Shown here one piece after another: positions 36,197 to 46,846 of a DNA stretch of 64,000 nucleotides (position 1 is the first letter of the stretch; each line of letters starts with the position of its first letter). Source of the DNA: Candidatus Omnitrophota bacterium (GTDB lineage: Bacteria > Hinthialibacterota > Hinthialibacteria > OLB16); NCBI GenBank assembly GCA_020632575.1, contig JACKFH010000010.1, forward strand, positions 116,726-180,725, read 5' to 3'. The notes under the pieces are model-generated. The model was not told the DNA's origin and searched no databases. It worked only from the letters and a program-made list of their open reading frames with translations. The translations under genes and the position numbers were made by a program.

Positions 36197-37536
36197 ATGA
36201 ATCAGCAGACAGTGCAATCTACAGGGAGAGAGACCTTTCGGGAGCATTTCCAACAGGTCCAGGACCGGTTTTCGCAAAACGGTCAGGCTTGGTTTCTGAA
36301 TGCGCGCAAGGCGGCTTTCGCCCGTTTCAACGAACTTGGATTTCCCACGCCGAAAGACGAGGCGTGGAAACACACCAACCTCCGACCGTTGACCGAGAGG
36401 TCGAGTTCGAGCATCCCCAAGGGGACCTTTCAAGGGCGGGAGAACTTCTCGAGGGTATTGTCTTTCACCAGTTCAAAGCCCACCGGATGGTCTTTGTCGA
36501 CGGTCGATTTTCCGAGGCCCATTCGGATCTAGAGAATCTACCGAAGGGGTTAACGGTAATCCCGCTCACCAAGGCGTTTTCCTCCCATCGCGAACTGGTC
36601 GAGAAGCACTTGGCGAAATACGCCGGGGAGGATGAAAACCCCGCGTTTGTGGCTCTGAACACCGCCCTTCATGAGGACGGCGCCCTGATCAAGGTGGACA
36701 AAGGGACTCATATCGAGGACCCGATTCACCTCATCTTCCTAAGTTCATCGCACGAGCGCCCGCACTCGACGCATCCGAGAATTCTGGTGGTTGCCGAGGA
36801 GGGGAGCGAAGCCACATTGGTTGAACGGTATGTTGGAGAACAGGGAAGCGTCTATTTCACCAACACGGTGGCCGAGGCTGTCCTCGAAGACAACGCCGTT
36901 CTCGATCACTACCGTCTTCAGGACGAGAGCGAGGATGCTTTTCATATCGGGACTGTCCAAATCGAACTCGCGAGAGACAGCCAGTACCGGACGCACGCCA
37001 TTTCGATCGGGTCGAAAATCGGCCGAAACGGAATCGCCGCCCACTTGAACGGTCAGGGCATCGAGTGCGTTATGAATGGTCTATTCCTGACTCAAGATGA
37101 GCAGCACATCGACAACCACACCCGTGTGATCCACGCCGAGCCTCATTGTCACAGCCATGAGGTTTTTAAAGGAATCTTGGATGGCCACTCCAGCGGGGCG
37201 TTCACCGGACGGATCATTGTCAAAGAAGGAGCGCAAAAGACCGACGCCATCCAGTCGAGCAAAAACCTTCTCTTGTCGGATGACGCGAAAATCACGCCCG
37301 ATCCGCAACTCGAGATTTTCGCCGACGATGTCAAGTGTACGCATGGAGCGACAATCGGGCAGCTCGATACCGACGCGATTTTTTACCTGAAATCGCGCGG
37401 AATCGACGAGCAATCGGCGAAAGGGTTGTTAACCTACGCGTTCGCGAATGAGATCATCGAACAGATCAAGATCGAGCCCCTGCGGGAATATCTCGAACAG
37501 ATCATCGCCGAACGCTATCGGAAGGGTGTTCACTAA
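36197..37536 (+). CDS. sufD: SufD, frameshifted in the N-terminal third
   Basis: SufD partners SufB and SufC in cluster assembly. The N-terminus from the ATG at 36197 reads as SufD (FQQVQDRFSQNGQAWFLNAR, FPTPKDEAWKHTNLRPL). Near 36415-36418, a run of four C, the frame ends in nonsense, while the adjacent frame resumes as FHQFKAHRMVFVDGRFSE and continues through the beta-helix core (HCHSHEVFKGILDGHSSGAF, IQSSKNLLLSDDAKI, KCTHGATIGQLDTDAIFYLK) to the stop at 37536. One more C would restore a protein of about 446 residues. As an essential-type operon member it is unlikely to be a real pseudogene. Confidence 0.88.
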
Positions 37537-37546
37537 GGAGAACCAA

Positions 37547-38817
37547 ATGACGCCACCATCGACGGTGCTGGAACCACAAGGCGCGATGAAGAATAAAGAG
37601 GCTCTCGATGTCGCGAGAATTAGGAACGATTTCCCCATTCTCCAGCGGAGAATTCGTGGCAAGAAACTTGTTTATCTCGACAACGCCGCCTCGACACAGA
37701 AGTGCACCCAGACCATCGCCGCCATCCGAAAGGCCTACGAGCAGGAGTACGCCAATGTTCATCGCGGGGTTCACACCCTGAGTCAGTTGGCGACCGAGGC
37801 CTATGAAGGGGCGCGAGCGAAGGCAACGGAATTCATCGGCGCGGGGGAGACCCGCGAAATCGTTTATGTTCGCGGAACCACCGAAGGGATCAATTTGGTG
37901 GCCTCGAGTTTTGTTCGTCCAAGGATTTCGGAAGGGGATGAAATCCTCATCACTCACATGGAGCACCACTCCAATATCGTGCCTTGGCAGATGTTGTGCC
38001 AGGAAAAAGGCTGCAAGTTGGTGGTGGTTCCCATCGACGATTCGGGGGAAATGATCGAATCGGAGTTTGACCGTCTCTTGACCGACAAAACAAAATTCGT
38101 CTCGGTCGGCCATGTCTCCAACGCCCTCGGGTCCATCAACCCGGTCAAGGAAATTGTCCGGAAGAGCCACGAACGTGGCGTGCCGGTCATGATCGATGGC
38201 GCCCAGGCGACTCCGCACATGCCTGTCGACGTTCAGGATATCGGCTGCGATTTCTATGCCTTTTCGGGACATAAGGTTTATGGTCCGACCGGCATTGGCA
38301 TTCTTTATGGGAAAGCCGAGCATCTGGAAGCCATGCCCCCTTATCAGGGGGCGGCGACATGATTTCGTCGGTTTCTTTCAACGGGACCACCTACAACGAG
38401 ATTCCGTACAAGTTCGAGGCGGGCACCCCGAATATCGCCGGCGCGATCGGGCTGGGCGCCGCGCTCGATTATCTCTCAAGTCTGGGCCTCGATCGAATCG
38501 CGACCCATGAGAAAGAGGTTCTCGACTATGGGACCAAGAGATTGACCGAGATTCCGGGTCTCCGATTGATCGGAACCGCGAGGAACAAGGCGGGTGTGCT
38601 GTCCTTCGTGATGGAGGATATTCACCCCAACGATATCGGCACTCTGCTCGATCAGAAGGGGATCGCGGTCCGGACCGGGCAGCATTGCGCGGAGCCGGTG
38701 ATGGACCGATTCGGCATCCATTCGACTGTCCGCGCCTCGCTGGGTCTTTACAATTCGAAGGAGGATATTGACTCTCTCGTGGATGGCTTGGAAAGTGTCC
38801 GCAGAATCTTTGCCTAG
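37547..38817 (+). CDS. sufS: Cysteine desulfurase SufS, frameshifted
   Basis: SufS takes sulfur from cysteine with PLP and passes it to the scaffold. AAGGAG lies before the ATG at 37547. Family marks: YLDNAASTQKC, HMEHHSNIVPWQMLC, DGAQATPHMPVDVQDIGCDF, the PLP lysine K243 in FSGHKVYGPTG and, after the break, the catalytic Cys in RTGQHCAEPVMDRF. The run of five G at 38347-38351 is one short: with six the frame reads PYQGGGDMISSVSFNGTTYNE, the normal family sequence. As written, the first part stops at 38362 and an ATG at 38359 overlaps it (ATGA), so a coupled two-piece enzyme is a less likely alternative. Restored length about 423. Confidence 0.9.
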
Positions 38818-38831
38818 TAAGAAGAAGGACG

Positions 38832-39179
38832 ATGGAAGAAAAAAAACAGGAACCGATCGAACAAGAATCAACCGCCCCCTCGATCGACGAAGAGATCGCG
38901 AACGCGCTTAGGACCGTTTACGATCCCGAAATACCGGTCAACATCTATGAGTTGGGGTTGATTTACAAAGCCGAGAAGAACGAAAACGGGCGAGTTCATG
39001 TCCAGATGACCCTGACCTCGCCCAACTGCCCGGAGGCCGCGCAACTCCCGATAAATGTCGAAAGCGCAGTCTTGTCGGTGCCCGGTGTGTCGGATGTTCA
39101 TGTCGAACTTGTTTGGGAGCCCCAGTGGACGCCCGAAAAGATGAGCGAAGCCGCCAAACTTCAGCTCAACATGATGTAG
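38832..39179 (+). CDS. DUF59/MIP18-family Fe-S maturation protein (SufT-like)
   Basis: The 115-residue protein has a charged N-terminal extension and a DUF59 domain (IANALRTVYDPEIPVNIYEL, then MTLTSPNCPEAAQLP with the conserved Cys). Members such as SufT assist Fe-S protein maturation and often end suf operons, as here. It follows sufS by 14 bases. The operon has no SufE or SufU sulfur relay gene in view. Confidence 0.9.
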   Translation: MEEKKQEPIEQESTAPSIDEEIANALRTVYDPEIPVNIYELGLIYKAEKNENGRVHVQMTLTSPNCPEAAQLPINVESAVLSVPGVSDVHVELVWEPQWTPEKMSEAAKLQLNMM

Positions 39180-39184
39180 TCGAT

Positions 39185-42100
39185 TTATCCAACCAATTTG
39201 GAAACCTCGGGGCTATAGGTCCATCGTTCCAAAGCCAATTTCAATAGGTCCAAGTTGATGGGCTTGGTCACATAATCGTCCATCCCCGCGTTCAAGCACC
39301 GCTCGCGGTCGCCGGCCATTGCATTCGCGGTCATCGCAATGATGGGGATTTTTTCTCCGGTTCCATTCCGCTGTTCCTGCTCGCGAATTTTGCGAGTCGC
39401 CTCATAACCATCCATTTCCGGCATTTGGCAATCCATCAGGATTGCGTGGTACTGCCCGCGCGCGAACGCTTCGATCGCCTCGAGTCCGTTGGCAACCACA
39501 TCGCAGAGATAGCCCTCATTTTCGAGCATCCGCATGGCGACCTTTTGATTAACCACATTGTCTTCGGCTAGAAGAAGTCGAACACCCCTTTTGGTCGTGG
39601 AATCGGTTCCCGATTCACTGAGCGGTTTAAGAGGAGAGTTGCTTTTTGGGATTCCGGTCGACTGATGGTTGCAATTAAGCAACCGATTGAGGTCCGATTG
39701 GCGAATCGGTTTTGACAAATAAGCGTCGAATCCATCCGCGAGGGCGCTCCCCTTTCTGCTCCAAGGTACCATCTCGACCAGGGTGACACTCTCGTCGTGG
39801 ACGATTTCTCGAATTCGCCTGGCCAGTCCTGATGAGCCGATATCTCGTAGATTGGAATCGATCAGAATGAGGGAGTGTGAGGACTCCTTGGATGGATCGG
39901 TTTCGAGAAGTTCCAAACACTTTTCACCGGATTCGACCCCCTGTGCAAGAACGCCGTTCACCAAGAATTGTTCCTGGAGAAACCCGCGGTGCATCGAATT
40001 GTCCTCGACAACCAAGACTCTCCGGTCGGATTGAGGAGCCCCGGTCTCCGCGACGACTTCTCCTTTGACCTGTTTTTCGAGTCTTGCGGTGAACCAGAAT
40101 GTGCTTCCTCGTCCCTCCACACTTTCAACCCCGACCTCGCCTTTCATGTGGTCCGCGAGTTTTCTGCAGATCGCAAGCCCGAGTCCGGTTCCTCCATATT
40201 TCCGGGTGGTCGAAGCGTCCGCTTGAGTAAAGGGATTGAAGAGGTGTTGGATTCGATCCTCCGGAATCCCGACCCCGCTGTCCTCCACGGATACGCGAAT
40301 CGAGATATCGTCGAGGGTCTCATCCACTTTCTCGACGCGAACATTCACTCCGCCGGTCTGAGTGAACTTCAAGGCGTTGTTGAGGTAATTCAAAACGATC
40401 TGGCGGATTCTTCCGGGGTCTCCGCGGACTTCCCTTGAGACATCCGATTGGATAAGAAGACCGACTTCCAATCCTTTTTCGTAGGCAATCTGGCCGATTA
40501 GATCCAGACTCTCCTCCATTGCGGCTTGCAGATCGAAATCGATTGTTTCGAATAGCAATTTGCCCGCTTCGATCTTCGAGAAATCCAGGATATCGTTGAT
40601 AATGGTCAGCAAACCTTCGGCGCAAGATTTGATGGACTTGCCGAACTCCTCCTGCTCCGAGTCGAGATCGGTTTCCAAGAGTAGGTTGTTCATGCCGATG
40701 ATGCCGTTCATGGGGGTGCGAATTTCATGACTCATGGTGGCCAAGAATTCGCTCTTCATCTTCTCCACGGATTCCGCCTTCTCCAATGCCTCCTCTAAAT
40801 CCATGTTTTGAAGTTCGATTTGCTCGGCGTACTTGATCAATCGTTCCTGAGCGGTTTTTCGGTCGGTGAAATCGAAGATGGCGCCATCGAGGTGAAGAAT
40901 GTTCCCTTCCTCGTCATAGTTCGCTTGCCCCTGCTCATAGACCCAGTGGATTTGTCCCTCCTTATCGACGATTCGATATTCGATCCGGAAGGGTTTCCCG
41001 CGGTCTACCGCGGTCATGACAGCCGTTTCGACGGTGCGACGATCATCAGGATGGATCAGGTCGACATAACTTCGAATCTTATTTCCGATGAGATCCTTCG
41101 GGCCGTACCCCGAAATCGTTTTGATGAAATCGCTGATGTATTCCATTGTCCATTGGCTATCGCAAGCGCACCGATAAACCGCCCCAGGAATGTTTTCGAC
41201 CAGCGTTTCAAATCGATGCGCGCTTTCTTGGAGTTGGATTCTCGCCGCGGTCTCCACACTGATGTCCCGAAAGACCCCGGTGAAGAGAGAGCCCGACGGG
41301 GATTTCGTTTCTCCGATCTTGAGGAAAATCGGAAACTCGTTTCCATCCTTCCTTTTGGCGGTCAGCTCGACCCCTGGGCCACCGACGATTTTCGAGAAGC
41401 CGGTTTGCAAATAGCGATTCATGTAACCAGAGTGGTTTTCGCAATGGGGTTGAGGCATCAGACGCGTGATCTGTCGGCCGATCAATTCCTCGCGTTCGTA
41501 GCCGAACATCGCCAGAGCGGAAGGATTGATGGAAAGGATTTCCCCTTTTTCGTTAATGGAGATCACGGCGTCCGGCGCCGTTTCCAGGATGGTTTCCGTT
41601 CGGGCGATCGATTCGGAAAGATCGTTCAGGGATTGGTGAAGACGCCTGCCGATCGCGCCAATCTCGTCATTGAGAGCATGGATGGCTCGGTCTTCTTTCA
41701 GGGACGCTGACCCGTCTATCGATCTTCGGAGCGATTCGATTGGGGCCACCACTGTGTAATGGATAAGATAGTACGCGAAAACCGCCAGAGAAATCAGCGA
41801 AAACGCCACCCAGAGGGCGACCATTCCAGCCGTTTGACGGTTCTCCCCATCAGTTTCTCCACGTTGAGGCGAGCGTAAATGGCGGCGGGCCGAATCTTTT
41901 CTCCTTTTTCTCCCCGGTTGGCCAATTCGAAGTAAGCGATGGCTTCGTAATGGTTCCGTCCCTCGAGAAAACGTCCACGGGATTCCTGGCGCATTCCGTC
42001 AGAATTCGGATTGGGGCGCATGGATTGATCCACCAGTTCATCCAATGGTGTTCCTGTCCAGGCGTTCCGAGTGCTCGCAACGACGGTCAATGGATCCCCG

Positions 42101-42378
42101 GACGCGACGATCAGACATTCGATTCCCTCCTCGCCCCCAAGCGACTGAATCAATCGGAGCAGATTGGAACGCTGTTCGGTGACCTCGGCGGCGTACCGCA
42201 ACGAATCGACAAGGGTGTCAGCCCGCGATCGGATCTGATCGGTCAATCGCCGATTCGAGCGTTCCAACGTGAACCAGGTGGAAACCCCGATAAACAAGAT
42301 CGTCAATCCCAGAAGAGGGATCAGAATTTTGGCCCGGATTGACTTCAATTCCCGAAACGCCAAGTTTTTCAAGGTCAT
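39185..42378 (-). CDS. Membrane hybrid histidine kinase with PAS domains and tandem receivers, frameshifted
   Basis: From the start at 42378 there is a membrane helix (ILIPLLGLTILFIGVSTWF), a 150-residue extracytoplasmic Cache-like domain, and a break at the T run 41833-41835 (A on the coding strand). One added base joins GRTV to TAGMVALWVAFSLISL, the second membrane helix, followed by HAMP, two PAS domains (ETAPDAVISINEKGEILSIN; RCACDSQWTMEYISDFI), HisKA (MSHEIRTPMNGIIGMNNLLL), ATPase (EDSGVGIPEDRI, GGTGLGLAICRKL), a first receiver-like domain and a final receiver (ILMDCQMPEMDGYEATRKI). Total about 1060 residues. Its start overlaps the upstream binding-protein gene by four bases, so that protein probably feeds it a ligand signal. 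Confidence 0.87.
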
Positions 42379-43355
42379 TTCGCGAACATCCTTTCAACAA
42401 TGGAACCGTCAACGATCGATCCAATGGAAACCGGACTGGTGAGTTGATGCGTTTCATCGAGGATTCGGATGAGCGACTCGAGGACATTCTCTATTTCTCC
42501 CATTCCTTCCGAAGAAAAATCCTGGGCCGCGCAACTGAGAACTTGAATGTCGGTCAGCGCGCTCTGAAATTCGATGGGCTGGATTCCCTCTCTTCGGGCC
42601 ATAATCCGACTCGCCTCCTCCGGATGCTCCTCAGCATAGTCCAGAGATCGATCCCAAGCGCGCAGCATCCCCGTCAGATCACTAAACCTGGTATCGATGA
42701 TTTGCTTATTCACGCAGATGACATCCATCACCTCGCCTGGCGTATCGCGCGATGTGAAAAGTCTTTTCGCTCCTCTCTGGTTGAGGAGGGTTGTTGCCAC
42801 GGGGGGATAGGTCACCACCGCGTCCACCTCTTTATTCACGAAGGCGGTTTCCATTCCCTGTTGGTCAAATTGATGAATCTCGACATCCTCCAGCCCAAGG
42901 CCCGCTTGTGACAACGCCCGAGCAAGCAGAAACATGTTCAGGGTCCCCACCTCCACGGCGACTCGCTTTCCTTTTAGGTCCGCCATACAAGTCAGTTCGT
43001 GCTGACCCAGAATCATGTCCGCTCCGTTCGAGTAGTCGGTCACAAAAACGAGTCGCGGGTCCCGGTTTGTCCGGGATTTGGAAACAAGCAGCTCCACCAA
43101 GGTGCAGCACATTCCATCCACTTGACCGCGTTCGAAAGCGACTCGGGAATCCCCCAAGGAGGAGTACTCGAGAATCTTCACTTGAACCCCCTCCTCCTCG
43201 AAAAAGTTCATTTCTTGGGCAAGATAAAGAAATTCATACCCGGGCCAAGGATTCATCGCGATCCGGATTGGATCCTTTGGAGAATCCATGCAGCCGTAGA
43301 AGAGAAGGGGAAGGAAGAATGCCAAAGATCTCTTCACCGACTTGAAAACCTCCAT
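42375..43355 (-). CDS. NMT1/SsuA-like solute-binding protein, likely sensor partner of the kinase
   Basis: The 326-residue protein has an N-terminal signal with a Cys at 22 (LLFYGC), suggestive of a lipoprotein though the lipobox is imperfect. The rest is a type 2 binding fold of the NMT1/SsuA/ThiY group: IRIAMNPWPGYEFLYLAQEM, LKGKRVAVEVGTLNMFLLA and FVNKEVDAVVTYPPVATTLL. Relatives bind sulfonates, nitrate or thiamine precursors for ABC transport. No transporter genes are near; the gene is translationally coupled to a hybrid kinase. It is therefore read as a sensory binding protein. The ligand is unknown. Confidence 0.85.
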   Translation of the reverse strand: MEVFKSVKRSLAFFLPLLFYGCMDSPKDPIRIAMNPWPGYEFLYLAQEMNFFEEEGVQVKILEYSSLGDSRVAFERGQVDGMCCTLVELLVSKSRTNRDPRLVFVTDYSNGADMILGQHELTCMADLKGKRVAVEVGTLNMFLLARALSQAGLGLEDVEIHQFDQQGMETAFVNKEVDAVVTYPPVATTLLNQRGAKRLFTSRDTPGEVMDVICVNKQIIDTRFSDLTGMLRAWDRSLDYAEEHPEEASRIMARREGIQPIEFQSALTDIQVLSCAAQDFSSEGMGEIENVLESLIRILDETHQLTSPVSIGSIVDGSIVERMFAK

Positions 43356-43439
43356 TCCGCAATCGATCCGGGCATTCTGGACCCGGTCGGAGTTTATTTA
43401 ACCGATGCATTAAAAACTATTTTTCCTCTTTATATTGTA

Positions 43440-43465
43440 ATATTGATTCAGCGTGAATTCAATAT
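43440..43465. promoter_or_regulatory. AT-rich dyad ahead of the lipid-modification operon
   Basis: ATATTGATTCA and TGAATTCAATAT face each other across GCG, an imperfect dyad (one extra base on the right) in an AT-rich 228-base spacer between divergent operons. It may be an operator; the regulator is not identified. Confidence 0.35.
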
Positions 43466-43583
43466 GATTCGTGGGTCCGTTAAAATTTTTCCTTTTGCCT
43501 ATTCGCCCGTATCCGGTCATAATTCTCCCAAAGAACCCAGAGAAAAGGATTTCTCTGAATAATCCTAGGAAGGAAATCTGTCG

Positions 43584-44873
43584 GTGGAATCGACCAAGCC
43601 CGCTTATCCCGAACGTTACAAAATCGCTGTGGTTGGCGCGGGTGTGGCTGGCATCGTCGCGTCGTATCTGTTGGAAAACAGAAATGAGGTGTCACTATAC
43701 GAGAAGAACGATCGTCTGGGAGGGCACACCAACACCCAAGTGATCCCCTATGGGGAGGACCGGGGGACAGCCATCGACACCGGCTTCATCGTCCTCAACG
43801 ACCAGACCTACCCTCATCTCCATCGCTTCCTGGAAAGACTCGGAGTCCCTATCGAGTCGAGCGATATGTCCTTCTCGTATTGGAATACGGAAACGGATTT
43901 TGGATATGCCGGGACATCTCTCGGTGGGCTCTTCGCGCAAAAGCGGAATCTCTTGAGGCCCGATTTCTATCGGATGCTCCTCGACATGCGAAGGTTCTCT
44001 CATGAGGCGCTCGAGGCATTGAATGGGGGGCTGCTTTCCGGGAAGTCTCTCGGAGAGTTTCTGGAATCCCGCCGGTTTTCGGATTGCTTCGTGGAGAACT
44101 ACCTCCTCCCAATGGGGGCGGCGATTTGGTCCACCTCGACACGAAACATGCTGGACTATCCGGCGGAATCCCTGATTGGGTTCTTCAAGAACCATGGACT
44201 CCTTTCCCTGAGAGATCGTCCCCAATGGCAAACCCTTACCGGGAGAGGCAAATCCTATATCGATAAGTTCACCACCTCGTTTCGCGGTCGAATCTTCAAA
44301 AATGCGAAGATAGAATGGATTGAGGAACGGGAGGATCGCGCTAACTTGCGGTTGGAGGATGGGAGCGAAGAGGCCTACGATTTTGTGGTCTTGGCCTGTC
44401 ATGCTGACGAAGCCTTCTCCCTCCTCAAATCCCCAAACGAACGCCAGCAGCGGTTGCTAAGTCCATGGGCGTACCAGGAGAACGAGGCCTTTCTTCATTG
44501 GGACGAGCGAGCGATGCCCCCTTATAAAAATGCTTGGGCCTCCTGGAACTTCCTGGCGCCCCCATCCGACCGCGACGAGGCCTCGGTTTTTGTGACCTAT
44601 CACATGAACCGGCTCCAAAATCTCAAGACCCAGCGTCAGTATTTCGTCACTTTGAATCCCCAGATCGATCTGGAACCGGACAAGATAATCTACCAGACCC
44701 GTTATACTCATCCGCTTTATACGTTAAAATCCCTTACTACACAGGCACAATTGCCTGATTTGAATTTGAATAGTCGGATCCTTTTTTGTGGCGGGTATTT
44801 CGGCCACGGTTTTCATGAAGATGCAGTCAAATCCGGAGCCGCCATTGGCGCTCTATTCGGTTTGGACCTATGA
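43584..44873 (+). CDS. FAD-dependent amine-oxidase-like oxidoreductase of a cyclopropane lipid operon
   Basis: The 429-residue protein starts with a Rossmann FAD motif (IAVVGAGVAGIVASYLLE, later YEKNDRLGGHTNT) and belongs to the COG2907-type group of predicted NAD/FAD-binding proteins (YFGHGFHEDAVKSGAAIG near the end). Genes of this group almost always accompany DUF1365 and cyclopropane-fatty-acid synthase genes, as here, implying redox chemistry on membrane acyl chains. The GTG start at 43584 has AGGAAGGA upstream. The stop overlaps the next start by four bases. Confidence 0.88.
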   Translation: MESTKPAYPERYKIAVVGAGVAGIVASYLLENRNEVSLYEKNDRLGGHTNTQVIPYGEDRGTAIDTGFIVLNDQTYPHLHRFLERLGVPIESSDMSFSYWNTETDFGYAGTSLGGLFAQKRNLLRPDFYRMLLDMRRFSHEALEALNGGLLSGKSLGEFLESRRFSDCFVENYLLPMGAAIWSTSTRNMLDYPAESLIGFFKNHGLLSLRDRPQWQTLTGRGKSYIDKFTTSFRGRIFKNAKIEWIEEREDRANLRLEDGSEEAYDFVVLACHADEAFSLLKSPNERQQRLLSPWAYQENEAFLHWDERAMPPYKNAWASWNFLAPPSDRDEASVFVTYHMNRLQNLKTQRQYFVTLNPQIDLEPDKIIYQTRYTHPLYTLKSLTTQAQLPDLNLNSRILFCGGYFGHGFHEDAVKSGAAIGALFGLDL

Positions 44874-46846
44874 GGACTCGACTATTGGAGGGCGTGGTTT
44901 TCCACAAACGCCACGCTCAGGTACAACATTCTTTCACCTATTCTTACCCGATGTTTCTTCTCGATCTCGATGAAGTCGAGGAGATCGCCTCCGAATCGTG
45001 GCTCTTTGGCCTCGGTTCACGACGCTTCTTCTCCTTCCTCGAGGGAGAGTATCTCTTTCCCGGGGAGGAATCCCTCAAGTCGCGTGTTCTCGGGTTTCTC
45101 GAGGACCAAGGAATTTCAAGCGAGGAAGTCTCGAACATCGAGCTGCTCACCGTGCCCAAATTCTTTGGATTGGGGTTCAATCCAGTCTCCTTCTATTTCC
45201 TGAGAAACAAAGAGGGCTCTTTGAAATGGAGCCTTGCGGAGGTGAATAACACCTTCCGAGAACGGCACATTTATCTCCTCGAACCAAGTGAAAGTTCGGG
45301 TGGAGGCATGGCTTTTGTATCGAGTTCCGAAAAGGTCTTTCATGTCTCCCCCTTCTTCGATCGCGAGGGCGAATACGAATTCCGCATCGAGTCGAGATCG
45401 GATGGCCTGTCTATTCGAATTCATTATCGGAAGGGCGAGAAACCGCTCCTGACCGCCACCCTCGATGGGGCTTGGATTGAATTCACCAGTCGAAGTTTAC
45501 GGAGTCAATTGATTCGACACCCCTGGGTTCGAACTTTGACGATGGCCCGCATTCATTATCAGGCGGCCCTCCTCTACTTCAAGAAAAAGCTGCCGGTGAA
45601 GCCAAAACCCGAACCCATATCGCCACAAACCACGGCGATTCCCAAAATGGGATTCAGGGATCGTTTTTTCAAGAAACTTCTAACGGGATATCTGAAGAAC
45701 CTCAGCCGAGGCTCCTTGGTTTTTATCCATTCGGATGGAACAAGAGATTGTTTCGGAAAATCGGATGAGCAGCCGCGCGCCGAGGTTCGAGTTCACAATC
45801 CCCGGTTTTACCGACGCACCGTACTTGGAGGAGACATCGGTTTTGGCGAATCCTACACCGCCGGGGATTGGAGTGCGGATGATTTAACCTGCCTCCTGAG
45901 ACTTCTCATCCTCAACCGCGACCTGATGAAAGAGTACAGTTGGGGGCCGTTTTTCCTGTTCGGGGCTCTTGGACGGACCGTGAACCGTTTTCGAACCAAC
46001 ACTCGAAAACGGAGCGAAAAAAATGTGGCGGCGCATTACGATCTCAACAATGAGTTTTTCCAGATGTTTCTCGACCCATCGATGACGTACTCCTGCGGGT
46101 TCTTTTCGCATGATGGCGCATCCCTTGAGGAAGCCCAGCGAGAAAAGATCGATCGCATCTTGTCCAAAGCGGAGATCCCGGAGGACGGGAGAGTTTTGGA
46201 GATCGGCACGGGGTGGGGCGGACTTGCCAGCAGACTCGCTCAGAAGTGGGATTGTCCGGTGACCTCCATCACATTATCCAAAGAGCAGCTTGCGTATTCT
46301 CGTAATCTCATTGAGGAGGCCAAACTCAGCGAACGCGTCCGAATCGATTTCAAGGACTACCGAGAGATATCGGGTGTCTATGATCGGATTGTCTCCGTGG
46401 AGATGCTGGAGGCGGTGGGACAAAGACACCTTCCTGTCTTCTTCAAGAAATGCCAGGAAATCCTTCGACCCGATGGAAGAGTTGTGCTCCAGGTGATCAC
46501 TCTCTCCGACAAGTACTACGAAGCCTACCGCAACGGGCGCGATTGGATTCAGAAACATATCTTTCCCGGCGGGTTTCTTCCATCGGTGGAGGCTCTCGAC
46601 CGGATTATTCGGGATTCCACCGATTTCACCATCACGAATCTCGAGGATATCGGACCCCATTACGCCACCACAATCCGAGAGTGGCGAAAGCGGTTTATCG
46701 CGAATCGGGATCGGATTCTCGGACTCGGGTTCGATGAAACCTTCTGTCGCAAATGGTTGTACTACTTTGCCTACTGCGAGGCGGCGTTCGACACTCGAAC
46801 CCTCGGGGTCCAACAGATTGTTTTGGAGAGAAGGAGGATGAGCTGA
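44870..46846 (+). CDS. Fused DUF1365 protein and cyclopropane-fatty-acyl-phospholipid synthase
   Basis: One uninterrupted 658-residue frame joins two families that are usually separate neighbouring genes. Residues 1 to about 245 are DUF1365 (LEGVVFHKRHAQVQHSFTYS, PKFFGLGFNPVSFYF, AEVNNTFRERHIYLL). A Pro-rich linker (about 245-265) leads to a CFA synthase-type methyltransferase (NVAAHYDLNNEFFQMFLDPS, TYSCGFF, SAM motif VLEIGTGWGGLA near 443, SVEMLEAVGQRHLPVFF, HIFPGGFLPS). The latter adds a methylene from SAM to unsaturated acyl chains in the membrane. The fusion suggests that the DUF1365 part acts on the same lipid. It overlaps the genes on both sides. Confidence 0.9.
   Translation: MRTRLLEGVVFHKRHAQVQHSFTYSYPMFLLDLDEVEEIASESWLFGLGSRRFFSFLEGEYLFPGEESLKSRVLGFLEDQGISSEEVSNIELLTVPKFFGLGFNPVSFYFLRNKEGSLKWSLAEVNNTFRERHIYLLEPSESSGGGMAFVSSSEKVFHVSPFFDREGEYEFRIESRSDGLSIRIHYRKGEKPLLTATLDGAWIEFTSRSLRSQLIRHPWVRTLTMARIHYQAALLYFKKKLPVKPKPEPISPQTTAIPKMGFRDRFFKKLLTGYLKNLSRGSLVFIHSDGTRDCFGKSDEQPRAEVRVHNPRFYRRTVLGGDIGFGESYTAGDWSADDLTCLLRLLILNRDLMKEYSWGPFFLFGALGRTVNRFRTNTRKRSEKNVAAHYDLNNEFFQMFLDPSMTYSCGFFSHDGASLEEAQREKIDRILSKAEIPEDGRVLEIGTGWGGLASRLAQKWDCPVTSITLSKEQLAYSRNLIEEAKLSERVRIDFKDYREISGVYDRIVSVEMLEAVGQRHLPVFFKKCQEILRPDGRVVLQVITLSDKYYEAYRNGRDWIQKHIFPGGFLPSVEALDRIIRDSTDFTITNLEDIGPHYATTIREWRKRFIANRDRILGLGFDETFCRKWLYYFAYCEAAFDTRTLGVQQIVLERRRMS

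Noticed and set aside
39201..39210. CCAATTTGG within the kinase 3' end as a third regulator site
   Set aside because: It lacks the outer GGA/TCC of the two upstream sites and lies inside a coding region.
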